Source: Winogradskyella sp. (lineage in GTDB: Bacteria > Bacteroidota > Bacteroidia > Flavobacteriales > Flavobacteriaceae). Taken from it: a DNA stretch of 56,265 bases. This document shows, piece by piece, positions 10,333 through 19,754 of this stretch; within the stretch, counting starts at the first letter, position 1; each line of letters starts with the position of its first letter. The position numbers were made by a program, and so were the translations under genes. Below the pieces are notes generated by a model. It was not told where the DNA came from. It worked only from the letters and a program-made list of their open reading frames with translations, and did not search any database. The stretch covers positions 1 through 56,265 of the forward strand of contig PBLD01000003.1 in assembly GCA_002722255.1 (NCBI GenBank), in the 5' to 3' direction.

Positions 10333-11112
10333 ATGACTATGACTTTTTATAAATATCAAGGTACAGGTAACGATTTTATTATTGTAGATAATCGTTTACA
10401 AAAAATAGACAAAAACAATACCAAACGTATTTCAGAATTGTGTGACAGACGTTTTGGCATTGGGGCAGATGGGTTTATACTATTAGAAAATGACAATTCT
10501 TCTGATTTTAAGATGGTTTACTACAATTCGGATGGTAATGAAAGTACTATGTGTGGTAATGGTGGTCGCTGTATTGTAGCTTTTGCAAAGTTTCTTGGTA
10601 TTATTGAAAATGAAACCGAATTTTTAGCGATAGATGGTTTGCACAAGGCTAAAGTTAAAGATGGTATTGTGCATTTACATATGCAAGATGTAGAAACGAT
10701 TGAAGTTTATGACAATCATTTATTTCTGGATACTGGGTCTCCACATCATGTAGAAATGGTATCTAATATTAAAACATTGAATGTTAAGTCTAAAGGGTCG
10801 GCAATTAGATATGGTGAGCCTTATAATGAAGTAGGAAGTAATGTTAATTTTGTTGAGCAATTGGCAGATAACCGATTTGCTGTTAGAACTTATGAGCGAG
10901 GAGTAGAGGATGAGACCTTGTCTTGCGGTACTGGTGTCACAGCTGTTGCACTAGCTATGCATCATAATAAAAAGACTACAAGAAATGAAGTTGAGCTTAA
11001 AGTTGAAGGAGGAGAACTTAAAGTGCACTTTAGTAAAAGTCCTGAAGGCTATAATGATATTTGGTTAATTGGTCCTGCAGAACAAGTTTTTAAAGGTGAA
11101 ATAGAATGGTAA
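10333..11112 (+). CDS. dapF: Diaminopimelate epimerase
   Basis: Converts LL- to meso-diaminopimelate for lysine and peptidoglycan synthesis, by a two-cysteine cofactor-independent mechanism. Counting from the ATG at 10333, the cysteines are C74 (MCGNGGRC) and C198 (LSCGTGVTA). The N-terminal FYKYQGTGNDF block is typical. I chose ATG 10333 because the longer TTG frame starts inside a promoter box; ATG 10339 is also possible. The last codons overlap the following GNAT gene by 7 bases, so the genes are coupled. dapA lies 20 kb away. Confidence 0.95.
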   Translation: MTMTFYKYQGTGNDFIIVDNRLQKIDKNNTKRISELCDRRFGIGADGFILLENDNSSDFKMVYYNSDGNESTMCGNGGRCIVAFAKFLGIIENETEFLAIDGLHKAKVKDGIVHLHMQDVETIEVYDNHLFLDTGSPHHVEMVSNIKTLNVKSKGSAIRYGEPYNEVGSNVNFVEQLADNRFAVRTYERGVEDETLSCGTGVTAVALAMHHNKKTTRNEVELKVEGGELKVHFSKSPEGYNDIWLIGPAEQVFKGEIEW

Positions 11113-11630
11113 GTTTAAAAGGTGAACACATTTTTTTGCGCGCTTTAGAACCTGAGGATCTCGATTTTATCTATGAAATAGAAAACGATACTTCACTATG
11201 GGTACTAAGCGATACACAAACACCTTATTCTCGATTTTTGATAAAGCAATACTTAGAAAACGCACAGCAAGACATTTTTGAAGCCAAACAATTACGCTTA
11301 GTTATTTGTACTCTTGAAGGTCTAGCTATTGGATTAATAGATGTGTTTGATTTTGATGTTAAAAACAAGCGTGCAGGTATTGGTATTTTAATAAAAGACC
11401 AAGCCAATCGTTACAAGGGTTATGGCAAAGAAGCTTTAAATTTGCTAGTTGATTATTGTTTTAAAACACTTCATATGCATCAAGTATATGCTAATATTGC
11501 AGAAAGTAATGAAACTAGTTTAAGATTGTTTGAGAATACTGGTTTCAAAAAAATAGGATTAAAGGAAGATTGGAGTTTTGATGGTCAGAAATTTTCAAAC
11601 GAGTATATGTTACAGCGAATTAACAACTAA
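11106..11630 (+). CDS. GNAT-family N-acetyltransferase (RimJ/RimL-like)
   Basis: A 174-residue protein with the GNAT fold. It opens with LKGEHIFLRALEPEDLDFIYEIEND, a RimJ-like N-terminus. The acetyl-CoA loop is seen in the RYKGYGKEALNLL region (about 99-111), and NETSLRLFENTGFKKIG is motif B. The closest general type acetylates protein N-termini or small amines (as SpeG or RimL do), but the substrate cannot be told. It overlaps dapF and is probably co-transcribed; a weak hairpin with a T run follows. Confidence 0.85.
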   Translation: MVSLKGEHIFLRALEPEDLDFIYEIENDTSLWVLSDTQTPYSRFLIKQYLENAQQDIFEAKQLRLVICTLEGLAIGLIDVFDFDVKNKRAGIGILIKDQANRYKGYGKEALNLLVDYCFKTLHMHQVYANIAESNETSLRLFENTGFKKIGLKEDWSFDGQKFSNEYMLQRINN

Positions 11631-11660
11631 TAGCACATAAATTTGTGTTGCTTTTTTTGA
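11631..11660 (+). terminator. Possible weak terminator after dapF-GNAT
   Basis: CACA-TAAATT-TGTG lies in an imperfect AGCACA...TGTGTTGCT hairpin, followed by seven T. The stem is short and bulged. Confidence 0.4.
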
Positions 11661-11753
11661 AAAATTTAGTGACTAAGAATTAATTTTTCATCCTTCAGAA
11701 TCATTCCAACTAACATTTTCTAATATTTTTGTCTCAAAATTCACTAGAATAAG

Positions 11754-12797
11754 ATGTATATAAAAAAGATACTTTGGGCAGTTGCCATTATAGGGTTGTT
11801 AATTTTTGGTGGTATAGCTTATTATATCTATGGTGCCATGTTTCAACCAAATACAAAATTTCAAAATGAAACAGCTTACGTATTTATACCAACCAATGCT
11901 AATTACATTCAGGTAAGACAGCAATTAGAGCCTTTATTAGATAATATTGACTCTTTTGATGCGGTTGCAGAACAGAAAAAATATATATCTAACATTAAAG
12001 CAGGTCGTTTTGCTATTTCTAAAGGGATGAATAATAACGAGATTATTAATTCTATCCGAAGCAAAAACCTTCCTGTAAAAGTAGCTTTCAATAATCAGCA
12101 TAATTTAGAAGATTTAGCAGGAAGAATTAGCATTCAGATTGAAGCGGATAGCGTTTCTCTGTTAAAAGCTATGACAGATGATAACTTCTTAAAGAAGAAC
12201 GGTTTTACAAATGCAACTGCATTAGGTATGTATTTGCCTAATAGTTATGAGTTTTTTTGGAACACATCTGCTGAAGGTTTTAGAGATAAAATGCTAAAAG
12301 AGTATAACCGTTTTTGGAATGAAACAAGGTTAAAAAAAGCAAAACAATTAAACTTATCTCCAAATGAAGTAATGGCTTTAGCGTCTATTGTGCATGAAGA
12401 ATCTAAACAAGCCGATGAACAGCCAAGAGTTGCTGGAGTTTATCTCAATAGATTACGAATTGGTATGCCATTGCAAGCAGACCCAACCTTAAAATTTGCA
12501 GCTTATCAACTGCCAAAATATAAGAATACAGTGATAAGACGAGTTTTAAATATTCATAAAGAAATAGACTCTCCTTACAATACATATAAGAATTTAGGTT
12601 TGCCTCCAGGACTTATTGCAATGCCAGATTTGTCTGCAATAAGGGCTGTTTTAAATCCAGAAAAACACAACTATCTATATTTTGCGGCAGATGCAAAACG
12701 TTTAGGTTATCATAAGTTTGCCAAAACTTTAGCGCAGCATAATAATAATGCCAGAGAATATCAGAGGTATTTATCTTCGCAAGGTATTAATAGGTAA
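11754..12797 (+). CDS. mltG: Endolytic murein transglycosylase
   Basis: MltG (YceG) cleaves nascent glycan strands and is thought to set their length. The 347-residue protein has one N-terminal TM helix (about residues 5-27), a LysM-like region, then the YceG domain. The catalytic-region motif is ALASIVHEES (Glu215/216), followed by QPRVAGVYLNRL and a region rich in QADPT, SPYNTY and GLPPGLI signatures. The DUF2279 gene starts three bases after its stop, suggesting one operon. It belongs to a group of envelope genes (dapF, mltG, transglycosylase-like). Confidence 0.93.
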   Translation: MYIKKILWAVAIIGLLIFGGIAYYIYGAMFQPNTKFQNETAYVFIPTNANYIQVRQQLEPLLDNIDSFDAVAEQKKYISNIKAGRFAISKGMNNNEIINSIRSKNLPVKVAFNNQHNLEDLAGRISIQIEADSVSLLKAMTDDNFLKKNGFTNATALGMYLPNSYEFFWNTSAEGFRDKMLKEYNRFWNETRLKKAKQLNLSPNEVMALASIVHEESKQADEQPRVAGVYLNRLRIGMPLQADPTLKFAAYQLPKYKNTVIRRVLNIHKEIDSPYNTYKNLGLPPGLIAMPDLSAIRAVLNPEKHNYLYFAADAKRLGYHKFAKTLAQHNNNAREYQRYLSSQGINR

Positions 12798-12800
12798 GGT

Positions 12801-13706
12801 TTGAGGTGTGTTATAACACATATTATATTTCTGCTTTGTGTTAGTGGATCTTTTTTTGCACAATCTAAGATTAATCAATTTTTAAAACCAAGTGACTCGC
12901 TCAATAAGTCTCGAAGAAATACCGTTATTATTTCTGAAGTATCATTAGCTACTACTGCGCTCGTTGGTTTAGACCAGTTATGGTATGCTGATTATCCACG
13001 ATCAAAATTTAAGACGCTAGACGATAGTAGAGAGTGGTTGCAGATGGATAAGTTAGGTCATGTGTTTTCTTCGTATCAGTTAGGTAGGTTGGGTGCAAAT
13101 ACACTTAATTGGGCTGGTGTGAGTAAAAAAAATCAAATCATTTATGGCTCTACTCTAGGCTTAGGGTTTTTAACAGCTGTAGAGGTTATGGATGGTTTTT
13201 CTGAAGAATGGGGATTTTCTTGGACAGATATGGCAGCAAATACTTTAGGTTCGGGACTTTTTGTTGGTCAAGAATTGTTATGGAAAGAGCAACGTATACA
13301 TTTAAAATATTCGTTTCATCAAACAGAGTTTGCAAAGCAACGACCAGATAAATTAGGAAATGGATTGTCAGAAGAATTCTTAAAAGATTATAATGGTCAG
13401 ACCTATTGGTTAAGTGCTAATATTAATTCGTTTTTAAAAACCGATAATATTCCAAATTGGTTAAATCTTGCGGTTGGCTATGGAGCAGATGGTATGTTAA
13501 CAGGTGAGCCAAACGATCCTTTATTTATAAATCAAAATAGAACAAGGCAATATTATCTAAGTCTCGATATAGATTTAAGTAGGATTAAAACAAAATCTCA
13601 TTTTCTGAAAACCATTTTTGATGTTTTAAACGTAATTAAGGTACCTTTCCCAGCATTAGAATTAAATAGTAAAGGACGTTTAAAGGTGCATTATATCTAC
13701 TACTGA
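12801..13706 (+). CDS. DUF2279 family envelope protein
   Basis: A 301-residue protein with a Sec signal peptide (IIFLLCVSGSFFAQ). The central part, WLQMDKLGHVFSSYQLGR and the later EEWGFSWTDMAANTLGS, matches what I know of DUF2279 (YfiM-like) proteins. The LGH...SWTDMAAN residues resemble membrane-associated VanZ-like or YfiM signatures. Function is unknown. The start is a TTG at 12801, with no better start in frame before the signal peptide. It probably forms an operon with mltG. Confidence 0.8.
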   Translation: MRCVITHIIFLLCVSGSFFAQSKINQFLKPSDSLNKSRRNTVIISEVSLATTALVGLDQLWYADYPRSKFKTLDDSREWLQMDKLGHVFSSYQLGRLGANTLNWAGVSKKNQIIYGSTLGLGFLTAVEVMDGFSEEWGFSWTDMAANTLGSGLFVGQELLWKEQRIHLKYSFHQTEFAKQRPDKLGNGLSEEFLKDYNGQTYWLSANINSFLKTDNIPNWLNLAVGYGADGMLTGEPNDPLFINQNRTRQYYLSLDIDLSRIKTKSHFLKTIFDVLNVIKVPFPALELNSKGRLKVHYIYY

Positions 13707-13758
13707 TAACTTTTAACAAACCTTAACATGTTGATTTTCAATATTTAAATAAAAGTTG

Positions 13759-13766
13759 TATATTTG
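13759..13766 (+). promoter_or_regulatory. Promoter -7 box (TAnnTTTG) for the transglycosylase-like gene
   Basis: TATATTTG, 57 bases before the ATG at 13824. A TTG lies about 25 bases upstream, slightly far for a -33 element. Confidence 0.5.
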
Positions 13767-13823
13767 CACGCGATTTTGATAAAAGCTTATGGGGAAAGTT
13801 TTATCAGTTAAAAATTGGCTGTT

Positions 13824-14480
13824 ATGATAAAAAATAGCGTTAAGAATTACTTGTTGCCATTTTCAATTTGTATAGTAGTTGCTTTGGCACTTTACCCAAA
13901 TTCCTCTTTAAATACAGACTTGTATTCTACAGATGGATTAGATTTAAACTACAACATTAAGTCTGATTTAGCGATGGCAGAGGGATCAGATTTATCTAAA
14001 CAAGATATTTTTACTCCGCACCTTGGAAAGTCTTTTGAAGGTTTTAAAGAAGCTTTAGCTTTTAAAGAATCTAGAGGTGATTATTTTACTGTAAATACTT
14101 TAGGCTATTTGGGTAAATATCAATTTGGGACTGAGACTTTGAAGTTGATTGGTATTTACAATCCAAATCATTTTTTATACAATCCAGAACTACAAGAAAA
14201 AGCATTTATGGCTAACGCCTCTCGAAACAAATGGATTTTAAGAAAAGATATCAAACGTTTTGAAGGTAAATTTATAGCAGGTGTAAAGGTGACAGAGTCA
14301 GGTATTCTTGCAGCTGCACATTTAGCTGGTCCTGGTACAGTAAAAAAGTTTTTGCGTAGCTATGGCGACTATAATCTTTCTGATGCGTATGGATCTACAG
14401 TAAAGTACTACATGAAAAAGTTTTCGGGTTACGACACAACTATCGTTAAACCAAATAAAAAAGCGAAAGCCAAAATCTAA
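13824..14480 (+). CDS. Lytic-transglycosylase-like exported protein
   Basis: From ATG 13824 the protein has 218 residues with an N-terminal hydrophobic export segment (NYLLPFSICIVVALALYP). The central motif FKESRGDYFTVNTLGYLGKYQFG fits the goose-lysozyme/phage transglycosylase pattern: a Glu followed by Ser, then GxxGxYQF. The putative catalytic Glu is therefore in KESRGDY. Its later AAAHLAGPGTV resembles the family's second conserved block. A function in peptidoglycan turnover is inferred. The longer TTG frame (13815) adds only three residues and is less likely. Its 3' end overlaps the convergent methyltransferase gene by 4 bases. Confidence 0.75.
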   Translation: MIKNSVKNYLLPFSICIVVALALYPNSSLNTDLYSTDGLDLNYNIKSDLAMAEGSDLSKQDIFTPHLGKSFEGFKEALAFKESRGDYFTVNTLGYLGKYQFGTETLKLIGIYNPNHFLYNPELQEKAFMANASRNKWILRKDIKRFEGKFIAGVKVTESGILAAAHLAGPGTVKKFLRSYGDYNLSDAYGSTVKYYMKKFSGYDTTIVKPNKKAKAKI

Positions 14481-15193
14481 TCTTTTTGAATAATAAAGAT
14501 TGCTGGTCTTTTGTGCAGGTCTTCTTTATTGTTTTTCCAATCTCTTGCAGGTCGAGTTTTTATAAACTCACTAGGCAATGTAATATCGCAAGCCACGCAT
14601 ACTCTAGTTTCTGGATGTAAAACATTAGATAAATCCTCTAACATTTTAGTGTTTCGGTAAGGAGTTTCTATGAAAATTTGAGATTGATTGTGCTCTGATG
14701 ATAAGCGCTCTAGAGTTTTTAATTTAGCCTTTCTTTCAGCTTTATCAATAGGTAAATAACCATTAAAACAAAAGCTTTGTCCATTCATACCAGAAGCCAT
14801 TAAAGCCAATATTATTGAAGATGGACCAACTAAAGGAACAACTTTTATATCCATACTATGCGCTAAACTAACAACATCAGAGCCTGGATCTGCGATTGCT
14901 GGACATCCAGCTTCAGAAAGTAGTCCAATGGTGTGGCCTTCTAAACATGGGTTTAAAAACGTATTGCGTTCCTCTTCAGTTGTGTACTTATTAAGAACAC
15001 TTAGTTTGAGTGAAGGCTGAGACTTACTTGGAGAAATACGTTTTATAAATCTACGAGCAGTTTTTTCGTTTTCAACAATGTAATAGTCAATGTCTTCAAT
15101 TACTTTTTTAATTGAAATAGGTAGCACCTCTAGAGGAGGGTTGTCTCCTAATCGGGTTGGAATAAGATAAAGTTGGCCTTTTGAGCTTGTCAT
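14477..15193 (-). CDS. SAM-dependent methyltransferase, RsmI/tetrapyrrole-methylase family
   Basis: A 238-residue protein of the tetrapyrrole methylase superfamily, to which RsmI (2'-O-methylation of 16S rRNA C1402) belongs. The GLLSEAGCPAIADPG block replaces the usual SDAGTPxISDPG, and VPLVGPSSIILALMASG and QIFIETPYRN are the other conserved segments. It is about 40 residues shorter than E. coli RsmI, so it may be a flavobacterial paralogue with a different target. A gene of this kind is common in the phylum. It is followed at the 3' side by a convergent gene with a 4-base overlap. Confidence 0.8.
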   Translation of the reverse strand: MTSSKGQLYLIPTRLGDNPPLEVLPISIKKVIEDIDYYIVENEKTARRFIKRISPSKSQPSLKLSVLNKYTTEEERNTFLNPCLEGHTIGLLSEAGCPAIADPGSDVVSLAHSMDIKVVPLVGPSSIILALMASGMNGQSFCFNGYLPIDKAERKAKLKTLERLSSEHNQSQIFIETPYRNTKMLEDLSNVLHPETRVCVACDITLPSEFIKTRPARDWKNNKEDLHKRPAIFIIQKD

Positions 15194-15194
15194 T

Positions 15195-16586
15195 TTAATT
15201 TATCACAAATTTTTTAGTGATTTTTCCATCCTCGTCTAACTTTGCTTCAAGGATATAAAAACCACTTTTTAGATCTGAAATGTTTATGCTTGTAAAGGTA
15301 TCATTATTATCTTTTAAAATAGACTTTATTAACTTTCCTTGAACATCATAAATATTAAAAGTTGTTGAGTTTCCAGGAGTACTATCAGGAAGGTCAATAT
15401 TCAAAATAGTGTTTGCTGGATTTGGATAAATTGATAAAGAATTTTGGGTGTTTTCATCAATACTAAGTAATGAGTCCGTAATCTTGTATATGGTGCCACC
15501 AAGACCAGATACATAGAGTTCACCATTTATATCTTCTCCAAAGGCTACCCAGTTGCCGGAAAAGCTTTCAAAAGTTGAATTCCAACTACCGTTTTCAAAT
15601 TTTAAATAGCCAATTTCTTGAGTACATACATCCCCAAATAAATAAGTACCAAACAGATTAGGATAATTAGAGCCTCTGTAAACATAACCTCCAGTGATAG
15701 AACAGCGTCCGCCAGAATGAGAGTATTCAGCTACAGGAAAAGTCAATGTGCTACTGCTTGGACAACCACTTGTGTTATAAGCACTATTGCCTTCGTAACA
15801 TCTCCAGCCGTAATTAAGTCCAGATGAGGTTGATGCTACTTGGTTAATTTCTTCTCTAGCATTTTGACCAACGTCAGCAATCCATAAGTCGTTATTCATA
15901 CTGTCAAAAGAAAATTTCCAAGGATTCCGTAGGCCGTAAGCCCAAATTTCATCTCTTGCGTTTGTGTCACCAACAAAAGGATTATCGGCAGGAATATCGT
16001 AAGGATTTGAAGCAGAAGCATTGTTAACATCTATTCTTAATAGTTTTCCCAATAAGCTGTTGAGGTTTTGACCATTGTTTTGAGGATCACCACCAGAACC
16101 TCCATCACCACTAGAAATATACAAGTAGCCATCAGGTCCAAACTGTAATTCACCACCATTGTGATTGCTGTAAGGTTGAGAATAGGTTAGTATTATTAAT
16201 TCTGAATTTGGATCTGCAATGGTAGGATTAACTCCAATTCTTGAAAATCTCGAAATAACAGTATCGCCAGAGTTGTTAGTATAGTTCACAAAAAAATAGC
16301 CATTCGTATCAAAATCTGGATGAAATGCCAGACCAAGTAACCCTTGTTCGTTTCCGTTGCTACCAACAATGGTATCAATATCTAAGAAATTAGTTGCTTC
16401 TACGGAGCCATCAGAATTAACGATTTTGATAATACCATCTTGCTCAACCACAAATAGTCTGTCGTCACCAGCATGTTTAATGTTAACAGGTCGATTAAAT
16501 CCTGTGGAAAAAGATTCTAACTCTATATCTTGAGAAAAAGAAAAGTAAAAACACAAAATGCAAAGAATAGTAGTCGTAGTTTTCAT
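15195..16586 (-). CDS. Secreted PQQ-dependent sugar dehydrogenase-like protein with T9SS sorting domain
   Basis: A 463-residue protein with signal peptide (TILCILCFYFSFSQ). A six-bladed propeller of the soluble aldose sugar dehydrogenase/HHIP type follows: GLLGLAFHPDF, NHNGGELQFGPDGYLYISSG, GLRNPWKFSFD, NYGWRCYEGN. From about residue 385 a T9SS type A sorting domain begins (SIYPNPANTILNIDLP) and ends in ITKKFVIN. It should be exported and attached to or released from the surface. The substrate sugar is unknown. It starts 1 base before the methyltransferase gene in transcription order and is probably co-transcribed with it. Confidence 0.88.
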   Translation of the reverse strand: MKTTTTILCILCFYFSFSQDIELESFSTGFNRPVNIKHAGDDRLFVVEQDGIIKIVNSDGSVEATNFLDIDTIVGSNGNEQGLLGLAFHPDFDTNGYFFVNYTNNSGDTVISRFSRIGVNPTIADPNSELIILTYSQPYSNHNGGELQFGPDGYLYISSGDGGSGGDPQNNGQNLNSLLGKLLRIDVNNASASNPYDIPADNPFVGDTNARDEIWAYGLRNPWKFSFDSMNNDLWIADVGQNAREEINQVASTSSGLNYGWRCYEGNSAYNTSGCPSSSTLTFPVAEYSHSGGRCSITGGYVYRGSNYPNLFGTYLFGDVCTQEIGYLKFENGSWNSTFESFSGNWVAFGEDINGELYVSGLGGTIYKITDSLLSIDENTQNSLSIYPNPANTILNIDLPDSTPGNSTTFNIYDVQGKLIKSILKDNNDTFTSINISDLKSGFYILEAKLDEDGKITKKFVIN

Positions 16587-16645
16587 AGCTTAGGCTTTTT
16601 GGAAGTGATAATGTTTCTAAGTTACGAAAAATCAAAGACTTGGTT

Positions 16646-17104
16646 TTATTCTTCAAGAAGCCTTTTTGCAATAATAACTGAAGTGGTCTCAATTAAATCA
16701 AACACATATTCAAAATCACTCATATCTCCGCAATAAGGATCAGGTACATTTTTGTTGGAGATATTAGGATTTTCTTCTAGAAATAGTTTCACTTTACCAA
16801 TGTCTGAATTGTTTCTGGCTAGACTAATAATGTTAGTGTAATTAGAAGAGTCCATAGCATAGATGTAATCAAACCTATCAAAATCTGAAGCTTTAAATTG
16901 TCTGGCAGTTTGGTGACTAATATCTATATTATTGTTTTTTGCTACTTTAATCGATCTGCGATCTGGTTGGTGGCCTACATGATATGCTGCTGTTCCTGCA
17001 GAATCAACATAAAATTTAAAAGTATTTAGTTTAGATTCTAAGATACCATGAGCTAATGGCGATCGACAAATATTGCCAAGGCACACCATTAAAATTTTAG
17101 TCAT
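16646..17104 (-). CDS. Low-molecular-weight protein tyrosine phosphatase
   Basis: A 152-residue cytoplasmic phosphatase. The P-loop C(X)5R(S) is at residues 8-15 (CLGNICRS), the catalytic Cys8 and Arg14 are intact, and the acid Asp is in VPDPYCGD. Length is typical (about 150). Family members remove phosphate from tyrosine or arginine residues or from small molecules; the target here is unknown. It follows dnaA by 12 bases on the same strand. Confidence 0.92.
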   Translation of the reverse strand: MTKILMVCLGNICRSPLAHGILESKLNTFKFYVDSAGTAAYHVGHQPDRRSIKVAKNNNIDISHQTARQFKASDFDRFDYIYAMDSSNYTNIISLARNNSDIGKVKLFLEENPNISNKNVPDPYCGDMSDFEYVFDLIETTSVIIAKRLLEE

Positions 17105-17116
17105 GTTCCTGGTAAT

Positions 17117-18544
17117 TTAAAGCGATAATTTTTTAGCTAAATCCTCAACATATTTTCTAAACTGTTTATCAGTAGAAGATAGGTTGTCTACAGTTTTGCA
17201 AGCGTGTAACACTGTTGCGTGATCGCGTTGTCCTATTTGAGAACCAATACTGGCTAAAGAGGCTTTTGTGTATTTTTTTGCAAAGAACATAGCTAACTGA
17301 CGTGCTTGTACAATATGACGTTTACGCGTCTTAGACTGAAGTGTACTTACATCCATCTGGAAATAATCTGAAACGACTTTCTGAATATAGTCTATAGATA
17401 CTTCGCGCTTAGTGTTCTTTACAAATTTGTCTACAATATCCTTAGCAAGGTTTATTGTAATTTCTTTTTTATTGAAAGATGATTGTGCTATTAAAGATAT
17501 GATAGCTCCTTCAAGTTCTCTAACATTAGTTTTTATGTGCTTAGCAACATACTCAACAATTTCATCTGGCATTTCTACACCATCTCTGTAAAGTTTGTTT
17601 TTAAGAATAGAAACTCTGGTTTCAAAATCTGGAGTTTGCAACTCTGCAGAAAGTCCCCATTTAAAACGAGATAATAAACGTTGCTCAATATCTTGCATAT
17701 CAACAGGTGCTTTATCACTTGTTAATACAACTTGCTTACCATTTTGGTGTAAGTGGTTAAAGATATGGAAGAATACATCTTGCGTACCTGTTTTACCAGA
17801 TAAGAATTGTACGTCGTCTATAATTAAAACATCAATGATTTGGTAAAAATGAATAAAATCATTTCTGTTATTCTTTTTTACAGAATCAATATATTGTTGT
17901 GTAAACTTTTCAGCAGAGATATAAAGAACTGTTTTTTCTGGATACTTGTCTTTAATATCTACACCAATAGCATGTGCTAGGTGTGTTTTTCCTAATCCAA
18001 CTCCACCAAAAATTAAAAGTGGATTAAAAGATGTTCCTCCAGGTTTGTTAGCAACAGCAATTCCTGCATTTCTTGCTAAACGGTTAGAGTCACCTTCCAG
18101 GAAATTTTCAAAAGTATAACTTGGGTTAAGTTGAGACTCAATTTTTACGTTTCTAATTCCAGGAATTATAAACGGATTCTTAAGTTCTGGACTTTTATTA
18201 TTGAAAGGAACATCAACATCTTGAGATTTTACAGGTGTTCTGTTAGAACTTGGGATTTTTTCTGTAAACGGTTGTTTGTTACCGTAAGTGTTCTCCATCT
18301 TAATAACGTATACCAATTTGGCATCGTCTCCTAACTCCTTAGTAAGTGCTACTTTTAAGATTTTAACATAATGCTCTTCTAACCACTCATAGAAGAACTT
18401 ACTAGGTACCTGAATACTAAGTGCATTGCCAGTAAGTTTTACAGCTTGTATGGGTTCAAACCATGTTTTGTAGGCTTGAGGTTGTATGTTATCTTTTATA
18501 AATGAGAGACAATTACTCCATACAGATTCCGCTGTGATCTCCAT
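17117..18544 (-). CDS. dnaA: Chromosomal replication initiator DnaA
   Basis: DnaA binds oriC and melts DNA to start replication. The 475-residue protein shows the four-domain layout. Domain I is at 1-85 and a variable linker runs from 85 to 120. The AAA+ domain has Walker A FGGVGLGKTHLAHAIG and Walker B VLIIDDVQFL. The C-terminal DNA-binding domain has the DnaA signature IGQRDHATVLHACKTV. Unusually for oriC-linked dnaA, I see no DnaA-box cluster (TTATCCACA) in the 200 bases upstream, and dnaN is absent, so the origin is probably elsewhere. Confidence 0.97.
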   Translation of the reverse strand: MEITAESVWSNCLSFIKDNIQPQAYKTWFEPIQAVKLTGNALSIQVPSKFFYEWLEEHYVKILKVALTKELGDDAKLVYVIKMENTYGNKQPFTEKIPSSNRTPVKSQDVDVPFNNKSPELKNPFIIPGIRNVKIESQLNPSYTFENFLEGDSNRLARNAGIAVANKPGGTSFNPLLIFGGVGLGKTHLAHAIGVDIKDKYPEKTVLYISAEKFTQQYIDSVKKNNRNDFIHFYQIIDVLIIDDVQFLSGKTGTQDVFFHIFNHLHQNGKQVVLTSDKAPVDMQDIEQRLLSRFKWGLSAELQTPDFETRVSILKNKLYRDGVEMPDEIVEYVAKHIKTNVRELEGAIISLIAQSSFNKKEITINLAKDIVDKFVKNTKREVSIDYIQKVVSDYFQMDVSTLQSKTRKRHIVQARQLAMFFAKKYTKASLASIGSQIGQRDHATVLHACKTVDNLSSTDKQFRKYVEDLAKKLSL

Positions 18545-18744
18545 TAGTTAAATTTAGATTTTATGTTGTTAGTTAGATTAGCAAAAAAAAAGAGAAATAG
18601 GATTCTCTTAGCGTTTTGAACATGACAAATATGTGAACAAAAAATTTAAAAAAAAAATCAAATCAAGTTGAATTTTAATATTTTTTTTCTCATGTTTAAA
18701 ATCCTTTAAAACTACAATTTTTTTATTAAAAATCATTTTAAATT

Positions 18745-19152
18745 TTGAATTATAACGAAACAGAAATACGTGTTCGCTATGGCGAAACTGATCAGATGGG
18801 AGTTGTGTATCACGCTAACTATGCTGTTTATTTTGAGGTAGGTAGAACTGAGTGGTTACGCGAGTTTGGTCTTAGTTACAGTACTATGGAAGCGGAAGGT
18901 ATAATGCTTCCTGTTGTTTCATTGCGTATAAATTACAAAAGTTCAGCACGTTATGATGATGTTCTTAAAGTAAAAACTAAGTTAAAAAAAATGCCAACTG
19001 CCTCGATTGAATTTGATTACGAGTTAACAAATAGTAAGGGTGAATTATTGGCAACAGGTAACACTGTTTTGGCATTTATAGATATGAATCGAAATAGACC
19101 TACCAGATGTCCAAAATATCTTTTAGATAAACTGCAAAATTATTCGTTATAA
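18745..19152 (+). CDS. Acyl-CoA thioesterase, hotdog fold (YbgC/FadM-like)
   Basis: A 135-residue 4-hydroxybenzoyl-CoA thioesterase-family protein. The signature is RYGETDQMGVVYHANYAVYFE with the catalytic Asp in TDQMG. WLREFGLSYSTMEAEGIMLPVV and an FDYELTN strand follow. The start is TTG at 18745: an in-frame TAA lies two codons before it and no ATG fits. It is divergent from dnaA. Its 3' end overlaps the convergent YigZ gene by 6 bases. Confidence 0.88.
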   Translation: MNYNETEIRVRYGETDQMGVVYHANYAVYFEVGRTEWLREFGLSYSTMEAEGIMLPVVSLRINYKSSARYDDVLKVKTKLKKMPTASIEFDYELTNSKGELLATGNTVLAFIDMNRNRPTRCPKYLLDKLQNYSL

Positions 19153-19752
19153 TTCATCAATTTCAACACCATAAAACTGGTCAAATATTTCAAATATTTT
19201 AGAAACGTTACCTTTTCTGACAGATATTTCCAACAAACAGTCAAGTTCTAGAGTTTGTTTTGTTATTTCAATCTGATGCTCTTTAAGAATTCGCATCACC
19301 TTACTCATGTTTTTATATTCAAACTTGAGTGTGAAATGCTTATTAATTGTTTTTTCTATAATATCTGAAGCTTCAAGGGCTAACTGAGCTCCGGTTTTAT
19401 AAGCATTAATTAATCCGCCTACTCCCAATTTTACTCCTCCATAGTACCTAATAACAATAACTAAAACATTTGTTACTTCAAAAGATTGTATCTGACCATA
19501 AATTGGCATTCCAGCTGAATTGTTTGGTTCACCATCATCATTTGCTCTAAAACTTATGTTTTCTGTGCCTAATTGGTAAGCATAACACCAATGTCTTGCT
19601 GAGTGATGCTCTTTTTTAACCTCTTCAATATGTGTTTTTACATCTTCTTCGTTTTCTACAGGGAAAGCATAGCCAATAAATTTGCTGTTTTTATCTTTAA
19701 ATAACTCTCCGATCGAAGGTTTAGAAATGGTTTTATATATGTCTTCAGTCAA
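19147..19752 (-). CDS. YigZ/IMPACT family protein
   Basis: A 201-residue protein of the IMPACT/YigZ (UPF0029) family. It has the signature HHSARHWCYAYQLG, NDDGEPNNSAGMPIYGQI and VIRYYGGVKLGVGGLINAY. The biochemical role of bacterial YigZ is unclear; eukaryotic IMPACT regulates translation. The C-terminal region is a DUF1949-type fold. It is the last gene of the ribD-HAD-EamA cluster, separated from EamA by 2 bases. Confidence 0.9.
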   Translation of the reverse strand: MTEDIYKTISKPSIGELFKDKNSKFIGYAFPVENEEDVKTHIEEVKKEHHSARHWCYAYQLGTENISFRANDDGEPNNSAGMPIYGQIQSFEVTNVLVIVIRYYGGVKLGVGGLINAYKTGAQLALEASDIIEKTINKHFTLKFEYKNMSKVMRILKEHQIEITKQTLELDCLLEISVRKGNVSKIFEIFDQFYGVEIDEL

Positions 19753-19754
19753 AA

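Noticed and set aside
18545..18744. Origin of replication next to dnaA
   Set aside because: The stretch is AT-rich but has no TTATCCACA-type boxes, and dnaN is absent. Nothing beyond AT richness supports it.
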